A stretch of 64,000 nucleotides of DNA from Verrucomicrobia bacterium CG1_02_43_26 (GCA_001872735.1 MNWT01000016.1:1-64000), one strand, 5' to 3'; shown: positions 9,493 to 18,974, counted from the stretch's first letter. Numbers and translations are program-made. The notes: generated by a model not told the origin, from the letters alone.

Positions 9493-9592
9493 GAAGTCAG
9501 TTTGGGCGAAATGAAGCAAATTTTCGATTCATAAAATTAAGAAAATTGTAGTTATTTTTATTGTCCGAGATAATAGAAAAGTCCTTTAGGCG

Positions 9593-9632
9593 TTAGGTTA
9601 TCTTATTTTTCGAAAAAAACAAGATAACCTAA
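9593..9632. repeat. 12-bp perfect inverted repeat between mpl and tRNA-Asp
   Basis: The arms TTAGGTTATCTT (9593-9604) and AAGATAACCTAA (9621-9632) pair perfectly around a 16-base loop of T-run then A-run (TATTTTTCG/AAAAAAAC). The arms lie about 100 bases upstream of the mpl start and 107 bases upstream of tRNA-Asp. Neither side is followed by a T-tract, so a simple terminator is not evident. It could be an operator or a leader hairpin for mpl. Confidence 0.6.
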
Positions 9633-9695
9633 GACATTGAATACAATACACTACTGAAGCTCATGCTAAAAAAGTATTTTTTACGGCAAATTCTA

Positions 9696-9724
9696 TTGAC
9701 AAATTGGGTGAATTTGGAGATAGT
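9696..9724 (+). promoter_or_regulatory. Sigma-70-type promoter for tRNA-Asp
   Basis: A consensus -35 TTGACA (9696-9701), a 17-base spacer and the -10-like GATAGT (9719-9724) lie 15 bases before the mature tRNA 5' end. Position and spacing fit a tRNA promoter. Confidence 0.6.
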
Positions 9725-9739
9725 TCATGTCTTACGAGC

Positions 9740-9816
<77 letters not shown>

Positions 9817-9979
9817 TTTTATTGACACAGGTCAATATGAGAGAGAAAAGAAAACGGGATCTGTTTGTACGCTTTTCGTTAACGTCTATTCTAGCTCTTT
9901 ATGTTTCTTAGAAACAGAGCATTGTCTTTCTGAACTATTTTCGGGTATAATGCATTAAAGCCCCCTACCCTTGTTTAAT

Positions 9980-10567
9980 ATGGTTACGATTCCAAAAGGT
10001 AATTTTGAAGGATATATTTTTGATTGCGATGGTACGCTTGCCATTTCCATGCCTGTACATTTTCTGGCATGGCAGCGGGTTTTTAAGAAACACCACGCGA
10101 AATTTGAATTTACTTGGGAAATGTTTCGAGCAATGGCAGGTATGGGTCTTCATCATACCGTTGAAGAATTGAACCGACAGTTTAATGATAATTTAGACCC
10201 TATCGTTGTTGTAGCGGATCAGGCAGATTTGGTACGAGAGAACCACCACGAGATTAAGCCGAATGAAGAGGTCGTGGAGGTTGCCCGCATGCTGAGCCAA
10301 AACCAGCCCGTAAGCGTTGCTTCCGGAGGCCATAGAGAACATGTAAGAGAAACGTTAAGCGCTATTCACGTAACAGACATTTTTAAAATAGTAGTTACAC
10401 AGGATGACGTTATCCGAAGTAAACCCGCGCCAGATTTGTTTTTATTAGCGGCAATCAGAATGGCGGTGGATCCGTGTAAATGTCTCGTTTTTGAGGATAG
10501 CGAATTAGGCATTCAAGCCGCTAAAAGAGCAGGAATGCAGTGCGTGCTTGTAGACAATAAATACTAG
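9980..10567 (+). CDS. HAD-superfamily sugar-phosphate phosphatase/phosphoglucomutase-like protein
   Basis: This is a cytoplasmic haloacid dehalogenase fold enzyme of the beta-phosphoglucomutase/YqaB type. Motif I is DCDGTLA with both aspartates. Motif II is the Ser in ASGGHREHV, motif III the Lys in RSKPAPDLFLLAA, and motif IV EDSELGIQAA with its acidic pair. The cap lies between motifs I and II (about residues 20-90). The frame opens with TTG at 9971, but the ATG at 9980 is the more likely start. Neither position has a good Shine-Dalgarno. Substrate is not deducible; fructose-1-phosphate or another sugar phosphate is a family-based guess. Its last 4 bases overlap the convergent gene at 10564. 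Confidence 0.8.
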   Translation: MVTIPKGNFEGYIFDCDGTLAISMPVHFLAWQRVFKKHHAKFEFTWEMFRAMAGMGLHHTVEELNRQFNDNLDPIVVVADQADLVRENHHEIKPNEEVVEVARMLSQNQPVSVASGGHREHVRETLSAIHVTDIFKIVVTQDDVIRSKPAPDLFLLAAIRMAVDPCKCLVFEDSELGIQAAKRAGMQCVLVDNKY

Positions 10568-11127
10568 ACAGTTGTATAGATACCGTCTTTAAACCATTTC
10601 AGCCAATGAGCCCACTCGTTAGATAGGTTGTATCTATCTTTAATGGCTATTATGGTAGGATCCAGGTCTTTATTATCTTTGTAACGCTGAATTATGCCGC
10701 GCATAGCTTTTGGAGTAATGTACTTTGCATTAAAATCTGCTTTCGCTTCCCAGCCTAGCGTTGCTTTGATATCGGAAATAAAAATACAGTCTTTTTTCAG
10801 GAGACGCTGCTTGAATTTGATAATATCGCCTTCGTGGTATTGGAGGAATTGGATGCGGGTTATTTTGCGAGAAATAAGATTTTCGCAATAGGGTGAATCA
10901 TTGAAATTCTGAGATAGCATACTGTCTGAATAAATAAACCAGACGGTAAACAATGGATCGACAAGAATGAGGGGAAATTTTTTATGAACTAATGTGCGCA
11001 GAGATTCGTTCACTTGATAGAGAGTAAGCTTTTCATCCCTATCGGCGTATTCCCAGATGATATTGAGCAGATCCTGATTTCGCCAGATCCAGGGCTCCTT
11101 GACAACTCTTTTAAGGGAGCCAATCAT
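10564..11127 (-). CDS. Unrecognised 187-residue protein with an F-box-like N-terminal segment
   Basis: No known bacterial family is recognised. Residues about 15-55 ([20 protein letters not shown], then [13 protein letters not shown]) resemble the eukaryotic F-box pattern: Leu-rich helix, Asp, Leu, then VN..LR.LV. F-boxes bind Skp1 in SCF ubiquitin ligases and occur in effectors of intracellular bacteria. The remainder is basic and aromatic, without a signal peptide or membrane segment. The ATG start overlaps the 3' end of menB by 17 bases, so it probably shares menB's transcript. The F-box reading is weak evidence by eye; a helical segment of a short unknown protein is the alternative. With a T3SS in the window, an effector role is conceivable but unproven. 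Confidence 0.6.
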   Translation of the reverse strand: MIGSLKRVVKEPWIWRNQDLLNIIWEYADRDEKLTLYQVNESLRTLVHKKFPLILVDPLFTVWFIYSDSMLSQNFNDSPYCENLISRKITRIQFLQYHEGDIIKFKQRLLKKDCIFISDIKATLGWEAKADFNAKYITPKAMRGIIQRYKDNKDLDPTIIAIKDRYNLSNEWAHWLKWFKDGIYTTV

Positions 11128-11938
11128 AAGATCGGTAGTTGGGTTTGCGTTTTTCTAAGAAAGCTTTTTTTCCTTCGGACCCCTCCTCCGTCTGGTAAAA
11201 CAAGAGTGTAGCATTGCCAGCGAGTTCCTGAATACCCGATTGACCATCACAATCCGCATTCATGGCAGCTTTCACACAACGGATAGCAAGTGGGCTTTTT
11301 TCTAAAATTTCCTGAGCCCATTGAATACCCTCTGATTCCAGCTGATCAATTGGGACAACTTTATTGACCAAGCCCATATCGAGAGCCTCTTGGGCATTGT
11401 ATTGACGGCAGAGGTACCAAATTTCACGTGCTTTCTTTTGGCCAACAATTCTTGCCAAATAACTGGAACCAAATCCCCCATCGAAGCTGCCGACCTTGGG
11501 GCCTGTCTGGCCAAAAATGGCATTATCTGCGGCGATCGTAAGATCACATATCACATGGAGGACATGGCCTCCCCCAATCGCGTAACCTGCTACAAGTGCT
11601 ATAACCACTTTCGGGATACTGCGGATAATTTTTTGAAGATCCAGGACATTGAGGCGCGGAACACCGTGACCGTCTACATAGCCGGATTGGCCACGTACGG
11701 ATTGGTCCCCCCCAGAGCAAAAGGCGTATTTCCCGTCCTCATGCGGGCCTTTACCGGTAAGCAGAATGACACCTATGCTGGGATCTTCTCGTGCATCTAG
11801 AAATGCTAAAATCAATTCATTAACCGTTTGAGGGCGAAAGGCGTTGCGCTTGTGAGGGCGATTGATGGTGACCTTGGCCATACCATCAGCCTTTTCGTAA
11901 ATGATGTCTTCAAAGTCGCGTACAATTTTCCAGTCCAT
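11111..11938 (-). CDS. menB: 1,4-dihydroxy-2-naphthoyl-CoA synthase
   Basis: MenB closes the second ring in menaquinone synthesis by converting O-succinylbenzoyl-CoA to dihydroxynaphthoyl-CoA. It is a crotonase-fold protein. The 275 residues show [12 protein letters not shown] (oxyanion hole), [18 protein letters not shown], the family-specific [20 protein letters not shown] and [19 protein letters not shown], which together distinguish MenB from general enoyl-CoA hydratases. Length is normal. The start lies 1 base downstream of the menD stop, so menD-menB form one transcript. Confidence 0.95.
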   Translation of the reverse strand: MDWKIVRDFEDIIYEKADGMAKVTINRPHKRNAFRPQTVNELILAFLDAREDPSIGVILLTGKGPHEDGKYAFCSGGDQSVRGQSGYVDGHGVPRLNVLDLQKIIRSIPKVVIALVAGYAIGGGHVLHVICDLTIAADNAIFGQTGPKVGSFDGGFGSSYLARIVGQKKAREIWYLCRQYNAQEALDMGLVNKVVPIDQLESEGIQWAQEILEKSPLAIRCVKAAMNADCDGQSGIQELAGNATLLFYQTEEGSEGKKAFLEKRKPNYRSYDWLP

Positions 11939-11939
11939 A

Positions 11940-13772
11940 TTAAATATCAGAGGTTTGGTTTTGAATTAAATTGAGTTGTTGGCTGACCTCGTTTAGCAAA
12001 GCCTTGCGATGAGGGACATCCCGTTTGCTATCCGTTGGTAATTCCAGTAATCTTATGCCTTTATTTGGGAAAGTTTTCAAGGCATCTTCAAGCATTTCCC
12101 AGCTTTCTAACAACTGGTAGTCCACGTTATAAGTCGTGCAAATATTTTTAAATGAAATAAACTGAGGCGTTGCGAAGAATTTTTCAAAGGAAACATCATG
12201 GGCTGCAACTGGCAAGTTTTCAAATATGCGGCCACCATTGTTGTTGATCAGAAGAATGGTTAAATGACCTTGGAAATGATTATTGATCAGAAAACCATTG
12301 GTATCGTAAAGGAGCGCTAAATCTCCCGTTACGAGGACTGTGGGATTTAGGTTTCCATGAGCAACACCGAGAGCTGATGAAAGTGTGCCATCTATGCCGT
12401 TTGCTCCGCGATTGAAATAAGTCAAAATTTTCTGATTATTAGGTTGCCAAAAGAACTCGAAATCACGCACCGGCATGCTGCTTGAAATAAAGATATTTGC
12501 GTTTTCTGGAAGTAATTGCGAGAGCTCGTAAGCCCATTTACCTTCAAAGAGCTCATCAGTTTGCTTCAATTTCGCTGATAGCAAGTGTTGGACTTCTGTA
12601 TCGGCATTCCGCCAAAGAGAGGCATAGTCTGAAGACGCATTCGAAGTTTGAGAAAGAAGGTTGGCAAATGTCTCAGCAGAAAGATGAAGATGTGTCGCAT
12701 TGCGATGCAAGTCATCAACATTAACAGGATTTTCCTCCAACACCCAAGTTTTCGCATTTTGAGAGGAAAGCCATTTTCTAAGAACCTTACTTGTTGGCAG
12801 CGGGCCTACACTTAACACCGCCTCAGGAATAAGCTCTTCAGCAACTTCAGGATTACGCAACACGATATCGTAATTTGATATCAATAGCGGAAGTTCTTCC
12901 GAGAAATTGCGAAGCGAATTATGCGCATCTGCTAAAACAGGCCATTGTAGCGCTTTGCTGATATTAGCAATTGCGTGGACAAATGCTTGAGCATCCTCAG
13001 CCTTTACACATTGATACTGGCCAACAACAATGATCCCCTTTTTGAAGTTGGATAATTCGGTTTGAAGAGACTGAGAGGCAATAGGGCTTATTAGAGTACG
13101 ATAATCCGGTTGAGGCGATAAGTGATTGAAGAAATCAGCGAAGTTGACGGATTTCACAAATGCCTGACACCGCTTATCAACTGTGGGTTCTAATGGATCC
13201 TTAAAAGGCGCGTTGATGTGGACAGGGCCAGAGTGAGGCCAAAGTGCAGTATTTACGGCGTGGGATAATGTTTGGCGTAAGTACTTTAAATAATCTTCGG
13301 AAAGCTCAGGTACAGAAAGCTCATGCTGCCAACGCGGGTAATGAGCATAGAGTTTTACCTGATCAATTGTTTGTCGAGAACGGCAATCTCTCATTTCTTG
13401 AGGGCGATCCGCGGTGATTACAATTAAAGGAACGTTACTGATACTTGCCTCAACTATTGCAGGATAAAAATTCGCTGCTGCTGTGCCGGAACTGCATAGA
13501 AGGATGATTGGTTGCCTGTTGCGTTTTGCTAGCCCCAGCGCAAAGAATGCCGCAGACCGTTCATCTAATACAGGAATCGTCTCAATTCCCTTATGTGAAG
13601 CAAGTGCTATAGCGAAAGGAGCCGAACGGGAACCAGGGGCAATAACGGCTGAATTAACCCCTAAACGGAACAAGGTTTCCACGGCAATACCCGCAGCAAG
13701 CATATTAACATTTGTTAAAGCAAATTCAGGTAGTATCGTTGTGTTAAATTTTTTTGCAGAGATCATTAACAT
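11940..13772 (-). CDS. menD: SEPHCHC synthase (menaquinone biosynthesis)
   Basis: MenD is a thiamine-diphosphate enzyme that adds 2-oxoglutarate-derived succinic semialdehyde to isochorismate. The 610-residue product has the N-terminal ThDP pyrimidine domain ([42 protein letters not shown]), a central domain, and a C-terminal pyrophosphate domain with [16 protein letters not shown] and [13 protein letters not shown], the GDG-like cofactor motif region, and [12 protein letters not shown]. ATGs at 13772 and 13766 are both possible starts. Other men genes are not in the window. With menB it shows that this organism makes menaquinone by the classical route rather than through futalosine. Confidence 0.95.
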   Translation of the reverse strand: MLMISAKKFNTTILPEFALTNVNMLAAGIAVETLFRLGVNSAVIAPGSRSAPFAIALASHKGIETIPVLDERSAAFFALGLAKRNRQPIILLCSSGTAAANFYPAIVEASISNVPLIVITADRPQEMRDCRSRQTIDQVKLYAHYPRWQHELSVPELSEDYLKYLRQTLSHAVNTALWPHSGPVHINAPFKDPLEPTVDKRCQAFVKSVNFADFFNHLSPQPDYRTLISPIASQSLQTELSNFKKGIIVVGQYQCVKAEDAQAFVHAIANISKALQWPVLADAHNSLRNFSEELPLLISNYDIVLRNPEVAEELIPEAVLSVGPLPTSKVLRKWLSSQNAKTWVLEENPVNVDDLHRNATHLHLSAETFANLLSQTSNASSDYASLWRNADTEVQHLLSAKLKQTDELFEGKWAYELSQLLPENANIFISSSMPVRDFEFFWQPNNQKILTYFNRGANGIDGTLSSALGVAHGNLNPTVLVTGDLALLYDTNGFLINNHFQGHLTILLINNNGGRIFENLPVAAHDVSFEKFFATPQFISFKNICTTYNVDYQLLESWEMLEDALKTFPNKGIRLLELPTDSKRDVPHRKALLNEVSQQLNLIQNQTSDI

Positions 13773-14119
13773 TCAAATTTAAATGAATGTTACCTTAAGG
13801 AAATTGATCACGATAATCAAACCACAATTATCGCATGCCTACGTGAACAATAATTCGCTCACACTAGCTATACATGAACTCATTAGCACAATTCATTACT
13901 ACTACTAGCATCTCACACCTGTATTTAAAAAATAAATACATTAATACCAAAAAAGCATAACTACCAAAGCATCGCATTCAGCCTTTTATAGCCGTTGGAA
14001 AATCTTGCAAAAGTTAGCTAAAAACGGTCTCAAGAAAAGCAAAATCGGCTAATTGGCTCCTGAAAAGGGCTTAAAAAGGTAAAAAAATTAAAAAAAATTA
14101 AAAAAAATGCATTTTAGCG
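13773..14119. other. AT-rich gap between menD and the HU gene
   Basis: No gene is seen here. The stretch separates the divergent menD and HU genes and ends in A-tracts (14080-14107) just before the HU promoter candidate, which may act as an UP-like element. No clear promoter for menD could be picked out. Confidence 0.4.
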
Positions 14120-14148
14120 TTGACCTACCCTGGGGGGGATAGTGTATG
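14120..14148 (+). promoter_or_regulatory. Candidate promoter of the HU gene
   Basis: TTGACC at 14120-14125 is a good -35. At 17 bases the -10 would be TGTATG (14143-14148), which is poor. Long A-tracts lie just upstream and a G7 run lies in the spacer. An alternative -10 at a wider spacing cannot be excluded. Confidence 0.35.
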
Positions 14149-14196
14149 TCTTAGTTACGTAAGTATCTCTAACTGAAGACAAAGGAGTATAAAACT

Positions 14197-14472
14197 ATGA
14201 ATAAAGGTGAATTAATCGAAGAAGTACAAAAAAAACTGGGTAAGGCCTGCACAAAAGCGGAAGCAGAACGTGCAGTGAATGCTGTTCTTGAGGCTATCAA
14301 GAATGGTGTTAAAAAAGATAAGCTAGTGGCTCTAACCGGCTTTGGCTCGTTCTTAGTAAAGAAACGTGCTGCAAGAAACGGTGTGAATCCACAAACAGGT
14401 GAGAAAATCAAAATCAAAGCTTCTAAGACAGTTGGTTTCAAAGCCGGCAAGAATCTTAAGGAAGTTGCTTAA
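14197..14472 (+). CDS. HU-type histone-like DNA-binding protein
   Basis: This 91-residue dimeric nucleoid protein bends DNA without strong sequence preference. It begins MNKGELIEEVQKK and contains the beta-arm segment GFGSFLVKKRAARNGVNPQT with the RxGxNPxT tip and a C-terminal FKAGKNLK. Length and motifs fit HU rather than IHF, though paralogues cannot be separated by eye. A strong Shine-Dalgarno (AAAGGAG) sits 9 bases before the ATG, in contrast to many genes here. It is monocistronic, ending in an intrinsic terminator. Confidence 0.93.
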   Translation: MNKGELIEEVQKKLGKACTKAEAERAVNAVLEAIKNGVKKDKLVALTGFGSFLVKKRAARNGVNPQTGEKIKIKASKTVGFKAGKNLKEVA

Positions 14473-14493
14473 TTCCAGAAGCTTTTATATAGC

Positions 14494-14527
14494 AAAAAAA
14501 CCTGCCCTATTAAGAGCAGGTTTTTTT
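14494..14527 (+). terminator. Intrinsic terminator of the HU gene
   Basis: The stem ACCTGC/GCAGGT, extended by A/T pairs (AAAAAAACCTGC pairing with GCAGGTTTTTTT), surrounds a short loop and ends in seven T residues, 22 bases after the HU stop. The A-run on the 5' side would let it act in both directions and also stop the convergent gene ending at 14554. Confidence 0.85.
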
Positions 14528-14553
14528 CATTTTAAAATGTTTGAGCTAAAGAA

Positions 14554-14958
14554 TTATGCTCGCCCGTTAATGATGGAGCGAGGTATTCCTGAAGAAGTTC
14601 CGCCTGAACGATCTTTATCGAGCCTTCGGGCACCTGATTTTCGTTCCACTTTCTCCATATATTTATCGAGCTTTACCGAACCGTCCGCTCGTGAATTCTT
14701 CTTTTTCTTGTCTACTGTTTCTATACGCTTGTCTCCATGAACACGAACTGCCTCTGCCATGGCAATAGCCTTGCCAGCCATATTCGCATATAGAGATTGG
14801 TTTGCAAGAGGTGCCGTGGGTTTACCAACAGCCGTTTCATGGCCGTTGAGAACGCCCTTAGCAGTATTTGCGACTGCTTTGGAAAGCGCTTCTGCCGGGT
14901 TAGTGTTTGCCCCTGGTATAGTTCTACCTACGGCTGCTATTGGATTAACATTACTCAT
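14554..14958 (-). CDS. Unrecognised 134-residue protein, Ala/Asn-rich then strongly basic
   Basis: No family is recognised. The first half is rich in Ala, Asn and Pro (NPIAAVGRTIPGANTNPAEA) and lacks a classical signal peptide. The second half is charged (KRIETVDKKKKNSRADGS, then KLDKYMEKVERK). A polar, disordered-looking N-terminus without a Sec signal is common in T3SS substrates, but it is not diagnostic. The gene is convergent with the HU gene and ends 27 bases from the shared terminator. The ATG at 14958 is the only reasonable start. Confidence 0.6.
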   Translation of the reverse strand: MSNVNPIAAVGRTIPGANTNPAEALSKAVANTAKGVLNGHETAVGKPTAPLANQSLYANMAGKAIAMAEAVRVHGDKRIETVDKKKKNSRADGSVKLDKYMEKVERKSGARRLDKDRSGGTSSGIPRSIINGRA

Positions 14959-15134
14959 TTTTCTTCGTACAATTCCTATTGTGCCTAATTATCTCAATTT
15001 TACGCCCAAGAGTCAATAATATATGTATTTTTTCCATAACCACACATACCCTTAATACCCTTGCGTGAAAGCGTGAAATACCTCAATTTGGAGGTGAAAT
15101 CGACTCATTTTCAACCCTAAAGATAAAAATTTAA

Positions 15135-15644
15135 ATGGCACCAACGAATAAAAATGAAGAAAAAGGCGCAATTGTAGGGATTGTGATGGGCAGCAACTCC
15201 GACTGGGAAATTATGAAGCATGCGGCTGATAAGCTGGAAAAATTTGGTATATCACATGAATGCAAGGTCATTAGTGCGCACCGAACGCCCAAATTGGCAA
15301 TTGAGTATGCTGAAAATGCGGAATCCAGAGGACTGAAAATGATTATTGCCGGAGCCGGCTGCGCGGCTCACCTAGCTGGTGTCGTGGCTGCCAATACCGC
15401 ATTGCCAGTCCTAGGAGTTCCCCTGGCCTCTGGCGCTTTAAATGGCATAGATGCCCTTTACTCCACAGTACAGATGCCTGCAGGGGTTCCCGTAGCAACC
15501 TTTGCGATTGGGAAAGCAGGAGCAATAAACGCGGCCTTATGCGCTGTGTCTATCTTGGCTCTGGGAGATCTATCATTAAAAGAAAAACTCTTCATATTCC
15601 GGCAGAAGCAGACAGAAAAGGCTATGGCTCAAGAATTGAAATAA
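15135..15644 (+). CDS. purE: N5-carboxyaminoimidazole ribonucleotide mutase
   Basis: PurE moves the carboxyl group of N5-CAIR to C4, giving CAIR in purine synthesis. The 169-residue product has GIVMGSNSDW at the phosphate site, VISAHRTP with the catalytic His region, IIAGAGCAAHLAGVVAA and the long hydrophobic ALPVLGVPLASGALNGIDALY. It is the class I (bacterial) form. Its usual partner purK is not adjacent. Confidence 0.95.
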   Translation: MAPTNKNEEKGAIVGIVMGSNSDWEIMKHAADKLEKFGISHECKVISAHRTPKLAIEYAENAESRGLKMIIAGAGCAAHLAGVVAANTALPVLGVPLASGALNGIDALYSTVQMPAGVPVATFAIGKAGAINAALCAVSILALGDLSLKEKLFIFRQKQTEKAMAQELK

Positions 15645-15753
15645 AATAATTTTCATGAGCTGTAATTGACTGCTGTGCAACGAACCCAAAGTTTCGTTGA
15701 CGAATATTTGCGTTCCCTTATATTTTGTTGTGAAACATTTATAAGAGAAGCAT

Positions 15754-16911
15754 ATGAACACCCACATTCATACCAAGAAGCAGAAAATAAACTACATAAG
15801 AAAGTTCTACGAATCACAAAAAGTTGTTGAAGGGTTCAAGTTTTCTAATAATTTTATAAAGCAATGGGACAATTTTAGTATTCTTAAAAAATCTTTAAAG
15901 GACAGAGAGCTCGTCTACCAAAAAAACATCAAGGACGATATTCATCTCCCCCAAAAGAAAGATAAAGAGATCTACTACTCAACAGGCCTGCTAAATGCCT
16001 TTACTAACGAAGATCTTGGTCTCGTATTAACCTATTCCTGGCATTTGTTTAAAAACGGAGATATAACTGATACCGATCACAAGCTGACCTGTATGAAGAT
16101 TGTCTCCCATAGACTAGAGGAAGTTATGGAGACCGGCCATGGAAATACATTCAATTCTAAGCCACTAGAAGACCTGTTGGAATGGTTTCATGAAAATGAA
16201 TGGAATGATAAAGATCAAGAGCTCTTTAGGGATAAGAAACTCTCTATTTTAGCAATGTTGCACCAAACCGAACTTTTTTGGAGTAATACAGAAAAGGTTT
16301 TCCGCACCCTTGAACAAGCGATTTATAGTTTATCAGTTAGTAATCCAAGCGCCGCTATGCTGGGAGTAGATCTCATCGATTTTGCGATTCAAGCACAAAA
16401 ACTGCAATCTAATGAGATCATTAAACTGCAATCCGAGATACGTATTAACTTAGTAGACATACTTGATACAAAAACTGAGCATCTGAATTTATTAAAAGAA
16501 TGTGTTTTTGCCTGCAAAGATGTTCCTAAAATGATCGAGAAGCTTTTCCATTCCGTTGAAAACAACGACCGAAGAGCAAAAGAACACCAAAAGATTTTTG
16601 ATATTGCCCAAAACTATTATCAAGAAAACAAGGATCAACTATCTAAAGAAGAGAAGCAAGTAATCGAAGAACAATTCAGCCTTATGCGGAAGCGCATCCT
16701 AGAGATATGGTACCTCCTTGACGTTATTCTAGAATCAGCAGAACTCTTGCAATCAGTGCAAGAATACTATTCAAATAACAAAGATAAGCTTTCCGAAGAA
16801 CAGCAAAAAAACGCTGAAAAGACTTTGGAAGAAATGGAAGAGTTAGTGAAAAAAATTAACCAAAAGCGCAACGAAGCACTTTCATTCTTGTGGAGTTTAA
16901 AATTTAACTAG
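15754..16911 (+). CDS. Unrecognised 385-residue helical protein with an internal duplication
   Basis: No family is recognised. The protein is mostly charged and helical, with no signal peptide or membrane segment. The C-terminal part is duplicated with a 50-residue offset: residues about 284-300 (IAQNYYQENKDQLSKEE) match about 334-350 (SVQEYYSNNKDKLSEEQ), each followed by a Glu/Lys-rich coiled-coil helix. AGAGAAG about 6 bases before the ATG is an acceptable Shine-Dalgarno. It stands alone between purE and the convergent yeiH-like gene. Host-directed effector or intracellular scaffold are both guesses. Codon use looks like that of its neighbours. Confidence 0.7.
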   Translation: MNTHIHTKKQKINYIRKFYESQKVVEGFKFSNNFIKQWDNFSILKKSLKDRELVYQKNIKDDIHLPQKKDKEIYYSTGLLNAFTNEDLGLVLTYSWHLFKNGDITDTDHKLTCMKIVSHRLEEVMETGHGNTFNSKPLEDLLEWFHENEWNDKDQELFRDKKLSILAMLHQTELFWSNTEKVFRTLEQAIYSLSVSNPSAAMLGVDLIDFAIQAQKLQSNEIIKLQSEIRINLVDILDTKTEHLNLLKECVFACKDVPKMIEKLFHSVENNDRRAKEHQKIFDIAQNYYQENKDQLSKEEKQVIEEQFSLMRKRILEIWYLLDVILESAELLQSVQEYYSNNKDKLSEEQQKNAEKTLEEMEELVKKINQKRNEALSFLWSLKFN

Positions 16912-16924
16912 TCTGTTAAAGTTT

Positions 16925-17854
16925 TTAATGAATCCAACCTTGTAAAATAGCATAGAGGCTGAGAATACTCACCAGAGCCCACAAGATAATGCCTTGAAAG
17001 AGAGGGCGCGGGCCTACGCGTTTGAGAAGCTCTCGTGTAACGCAGGCTCCTATCAGGAAAAGCGTAACACTAAGAAGTTGCTTGGAAATCATAGTGAGGG
17101 TGTACCAGTAAGGGTACAAAGCCGGCCAAAAAGAACTCGCTATAGAGGCAAGCAAAAAGCCTACTAAAAAAAGGGGAAATGCGGCCTTGCCCTTACCGTG
17201 AACAATAGAAGCAACGATAAAGGTGAGAGGAAGGATCCAAAGGGCACGCGTGAGTTTGAAAGTAACACCGATATCGAGTGCTGTGTCACCATAGCCTGAA
17301 GCGGCACCCACAACACTACTGGTATCGTGAATGGCCATCGCAGACCAAATACCGAAAGCTTCCTGGCTCAAATCAAACCAATGGCCAATGACAGGAAAAA
17401 CCAATAGTGCTGCCCCATTCAGCAAAAAAACCGTTGCCATAGAGACCGCGATATCGTGGTTATTCGCCTTTATCGCTGGGGCCATAGCTGCGATAGCACT
17501 GCCACCACAAATCGCAGTGCCCGTTGAAATCAATAATGAAGTATTTTTTTCTGTCTTAAATAGGCGGCCCAAGAAGTATCCCATAACCATAGCAAAAAGG
17601 ATACCGGCAGCTGTATAGCCAATAGCCATCTTACCTGTAGTAATAACTTGGTGAATATTAACCCCAAAGCCCAAGCCTATGACAGAAATCTTAAGGGTTG
17701 TTTTACTGAGGTTTGACATGAATTGCCCCCAAGGATTGCCCAATGTGAGACCAAGCACTGTGCCTAGTATTAAAGCCATGGCAGGAGAGACAACGGGCAT
17801 CAGACAGGCCAAACCAAACAAAATATAAGTGAAAATCTTTACCCTTAAACTCAT
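16925..17854 (-). CDS. YeiH/UPF0324-family integral membrane protein (putative exporter)
   Basis: About ten hydrophobic segments span the 309 residues. The family-specific motifs are TLKISVIGLGFGVN, TGTAICGGSAIAAMAPAI, and MAIHDTSSVVGAASGYGD followed by KLTRALWILP. These match the YeiH/YadS family, which some annotations call putative sulfate exporters; the substrate is not established. The frame opens at a TTG at 17917, but the ATG at 17854 (MSLRVKIFTYILFG) places the first membrane helix correctly and is preferred. It is divergent from the MarC-like gene. Confidence 0.85.
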   Translation of the reverse strand: MSLRVKIFTYILFGLACLMPVVSPAMALILGTVLGLTLGNPWGQFMSNLSKTTLKISVIGLGFGVNIHQVITTGKMAIGYTAAGILFAMVMGYFLGRLFKTEKNTSLLISTGTAICGGSAIAAMAPAIKANNHDIAVSMATVFLLNGAALLVFPVIGHWFDLSQEAFGIWSAMAIHDTSSVVGAASGYGDTALDIGVTFKLTRALWILPLTFIVASIVHGKGKAAFPLFLVGFLLASIASSFWPALYPYWYTLTMISKQLLSVTLFLIGACVTRELLKRVGPRPLFQGIILWALVSILSLYAILQGWIH

Positions 17855-17929
17855 ATTATACAACAAGTTATAAACGTGATCTCGTATTGAAACGTTTAGA
17901 TGTTGCCAATGTAACAAAGATAATATGAC

Positions 17930-18652
17930 ATGTACAGATTAACCAGAAAATTTATCATGGAAGTAGGGCTATTTGGACAATATTTAGCAAAGCTTAAAGG
18001 CTTTGTAGAGACTTATGAGTTTTTTATCAAAACGCCATTGACGATGTTTGTCGTTTTAACGCCGTTAGCTGTAATACCCATTTTCCTAGGTATGACTCCT
18101 GATGCGGAGCCAGCAGATCGTATCAAAATTGTGCGCACGACCTGTTGGGTAGCTGGATTTATACTTGTCTTCTTTGCCTTCACGGGACAGATGATCTTTA
18201 ACTTCTTGGGCGTTGATATACCCGCATTTATGATCGCAGCCGGAGCCCTTTTATTTTATGTCGGGTTCGATATGCTTCGCGCAAAAGAGTCTGATGCTAA
18301 GATATCTCAAGATGAACGCAGACAGGCAACATCCATACATGATATTGCGATTACCCCTCTGGCAATCCCATTGCTTGCGGGTCCCGCAACAATTTCCTAC
18401 ATCATATTACTGCAAAGCGAGTCCAACTCGAGTGCAGAGACGATCACTGTGTATGGTTCGATTATCGTTAACATGATCATCACTTACTGGATCTTGCGTT
18501 TATGCGCAAAAGGCGCAAAATGGCTTAACCCATTCGTACTCAAGCTAATACGACGACTAACGGGTCTTATATTGGCATCCATGGCGGTACAGATTATTTT
18601 GATCGCACTGGTAAAGCTAAATATTATCAGCGACTTCACAAAGGTATTCTAA
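17930..18652 (+). CDS. MarC/NAAT-family integral membrane protein
   Basis: The 240-residue protein has six hydrophobic segments and MarC-family signatures: FVVLTPLAVIPIFLGMT near the N-terminus, GALLFYVGFDML, and DIAITPLAIPLLAGPATIS in the fourth region. The family was once linked to multiple antibiotic resistance, but a transport substrate is not securely known. An ATG at 17957 (MEVGLFGQ) is an alternative start. It is divergent from the YeiH-like gene and followed 93 bases later by a mini membrane protein on the same strand. Confidence 0.85.
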   Translation: MYRLTRKFIMEVGLFGQYLAKLKGFVETYEFFIKTPLTMFVVLTPLAVIPIFLGMTPDAEPADRIKIVRTTCWVAGFILVFFAFTGQMIFNFLGVDIPAFMIAAGALLFYVGFDMLRAKESDAKISQDERRQATSIHDIAITPLAIPLLAGPATISYIILLQSESNSSAETITVYGSIIVNMIITYWILRLCAKGAKWLNPFVLKLIRRLTGLILASMAVQIILIALVKLNIISDFTKVF

Positions 18653-18745
18653 GAAATTGCTTTTCTGGCTAACTTAACTTCATCTTGATTAATCGTTTCG
18701 GTGAGATTAGGTTAGCTAAATCAGGACAATTTGATCCTGATTGTT

Positions 18746-18961
18746 ATGATTAGTATGATAGAGTGGATAGGGAGTCTTTTAGGAATTGCTGGTGTCTTCA
18801 TGATTACACGCAAGAATATACACGGATTCACCGTTTGCTTGGTCAGTAATGTAGCACTAATGATAGTGGCTCTTCTCCACAGCCTTTTTGGTATTGCGTT
18901 ATTCATGGGAGCACTCATGCTCGTGAACGCTTACGGGTTGTATAATTGGAGAAAACGGTAA
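18746..18961 (+). CDS. Small membrane protein resembling one PnuC-like unit
   Basis: About 72 residues with three hydrophobic stretches: EWIGSLLGIAGVFMI, GFTVCLVSNVALMIVALL and a third ending in NAYGLYNWRKR. This pattern, with its conserved GxxNWRK-like end, recalls the single-unit PnuC-like proteins related to nicotinamide riboside transporters. PnuC proper has seven or more helices, so this would need to assemble as an oligomer. The open frame starts with TTG at 18731; ATG at 18746 or 18755 is more likely. It is probably cotranscribed with the MarC-like gene. Confidence 0.6.
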   Translation: MISMIEWIGSLLGIAGVFMITRKNIHGFTVCLVSNVALMIVALLHSLFGIALFMGALMLVNAYGLYNWRKR

Positions 18962-18974
18962 GTTCAGCTTCCGT

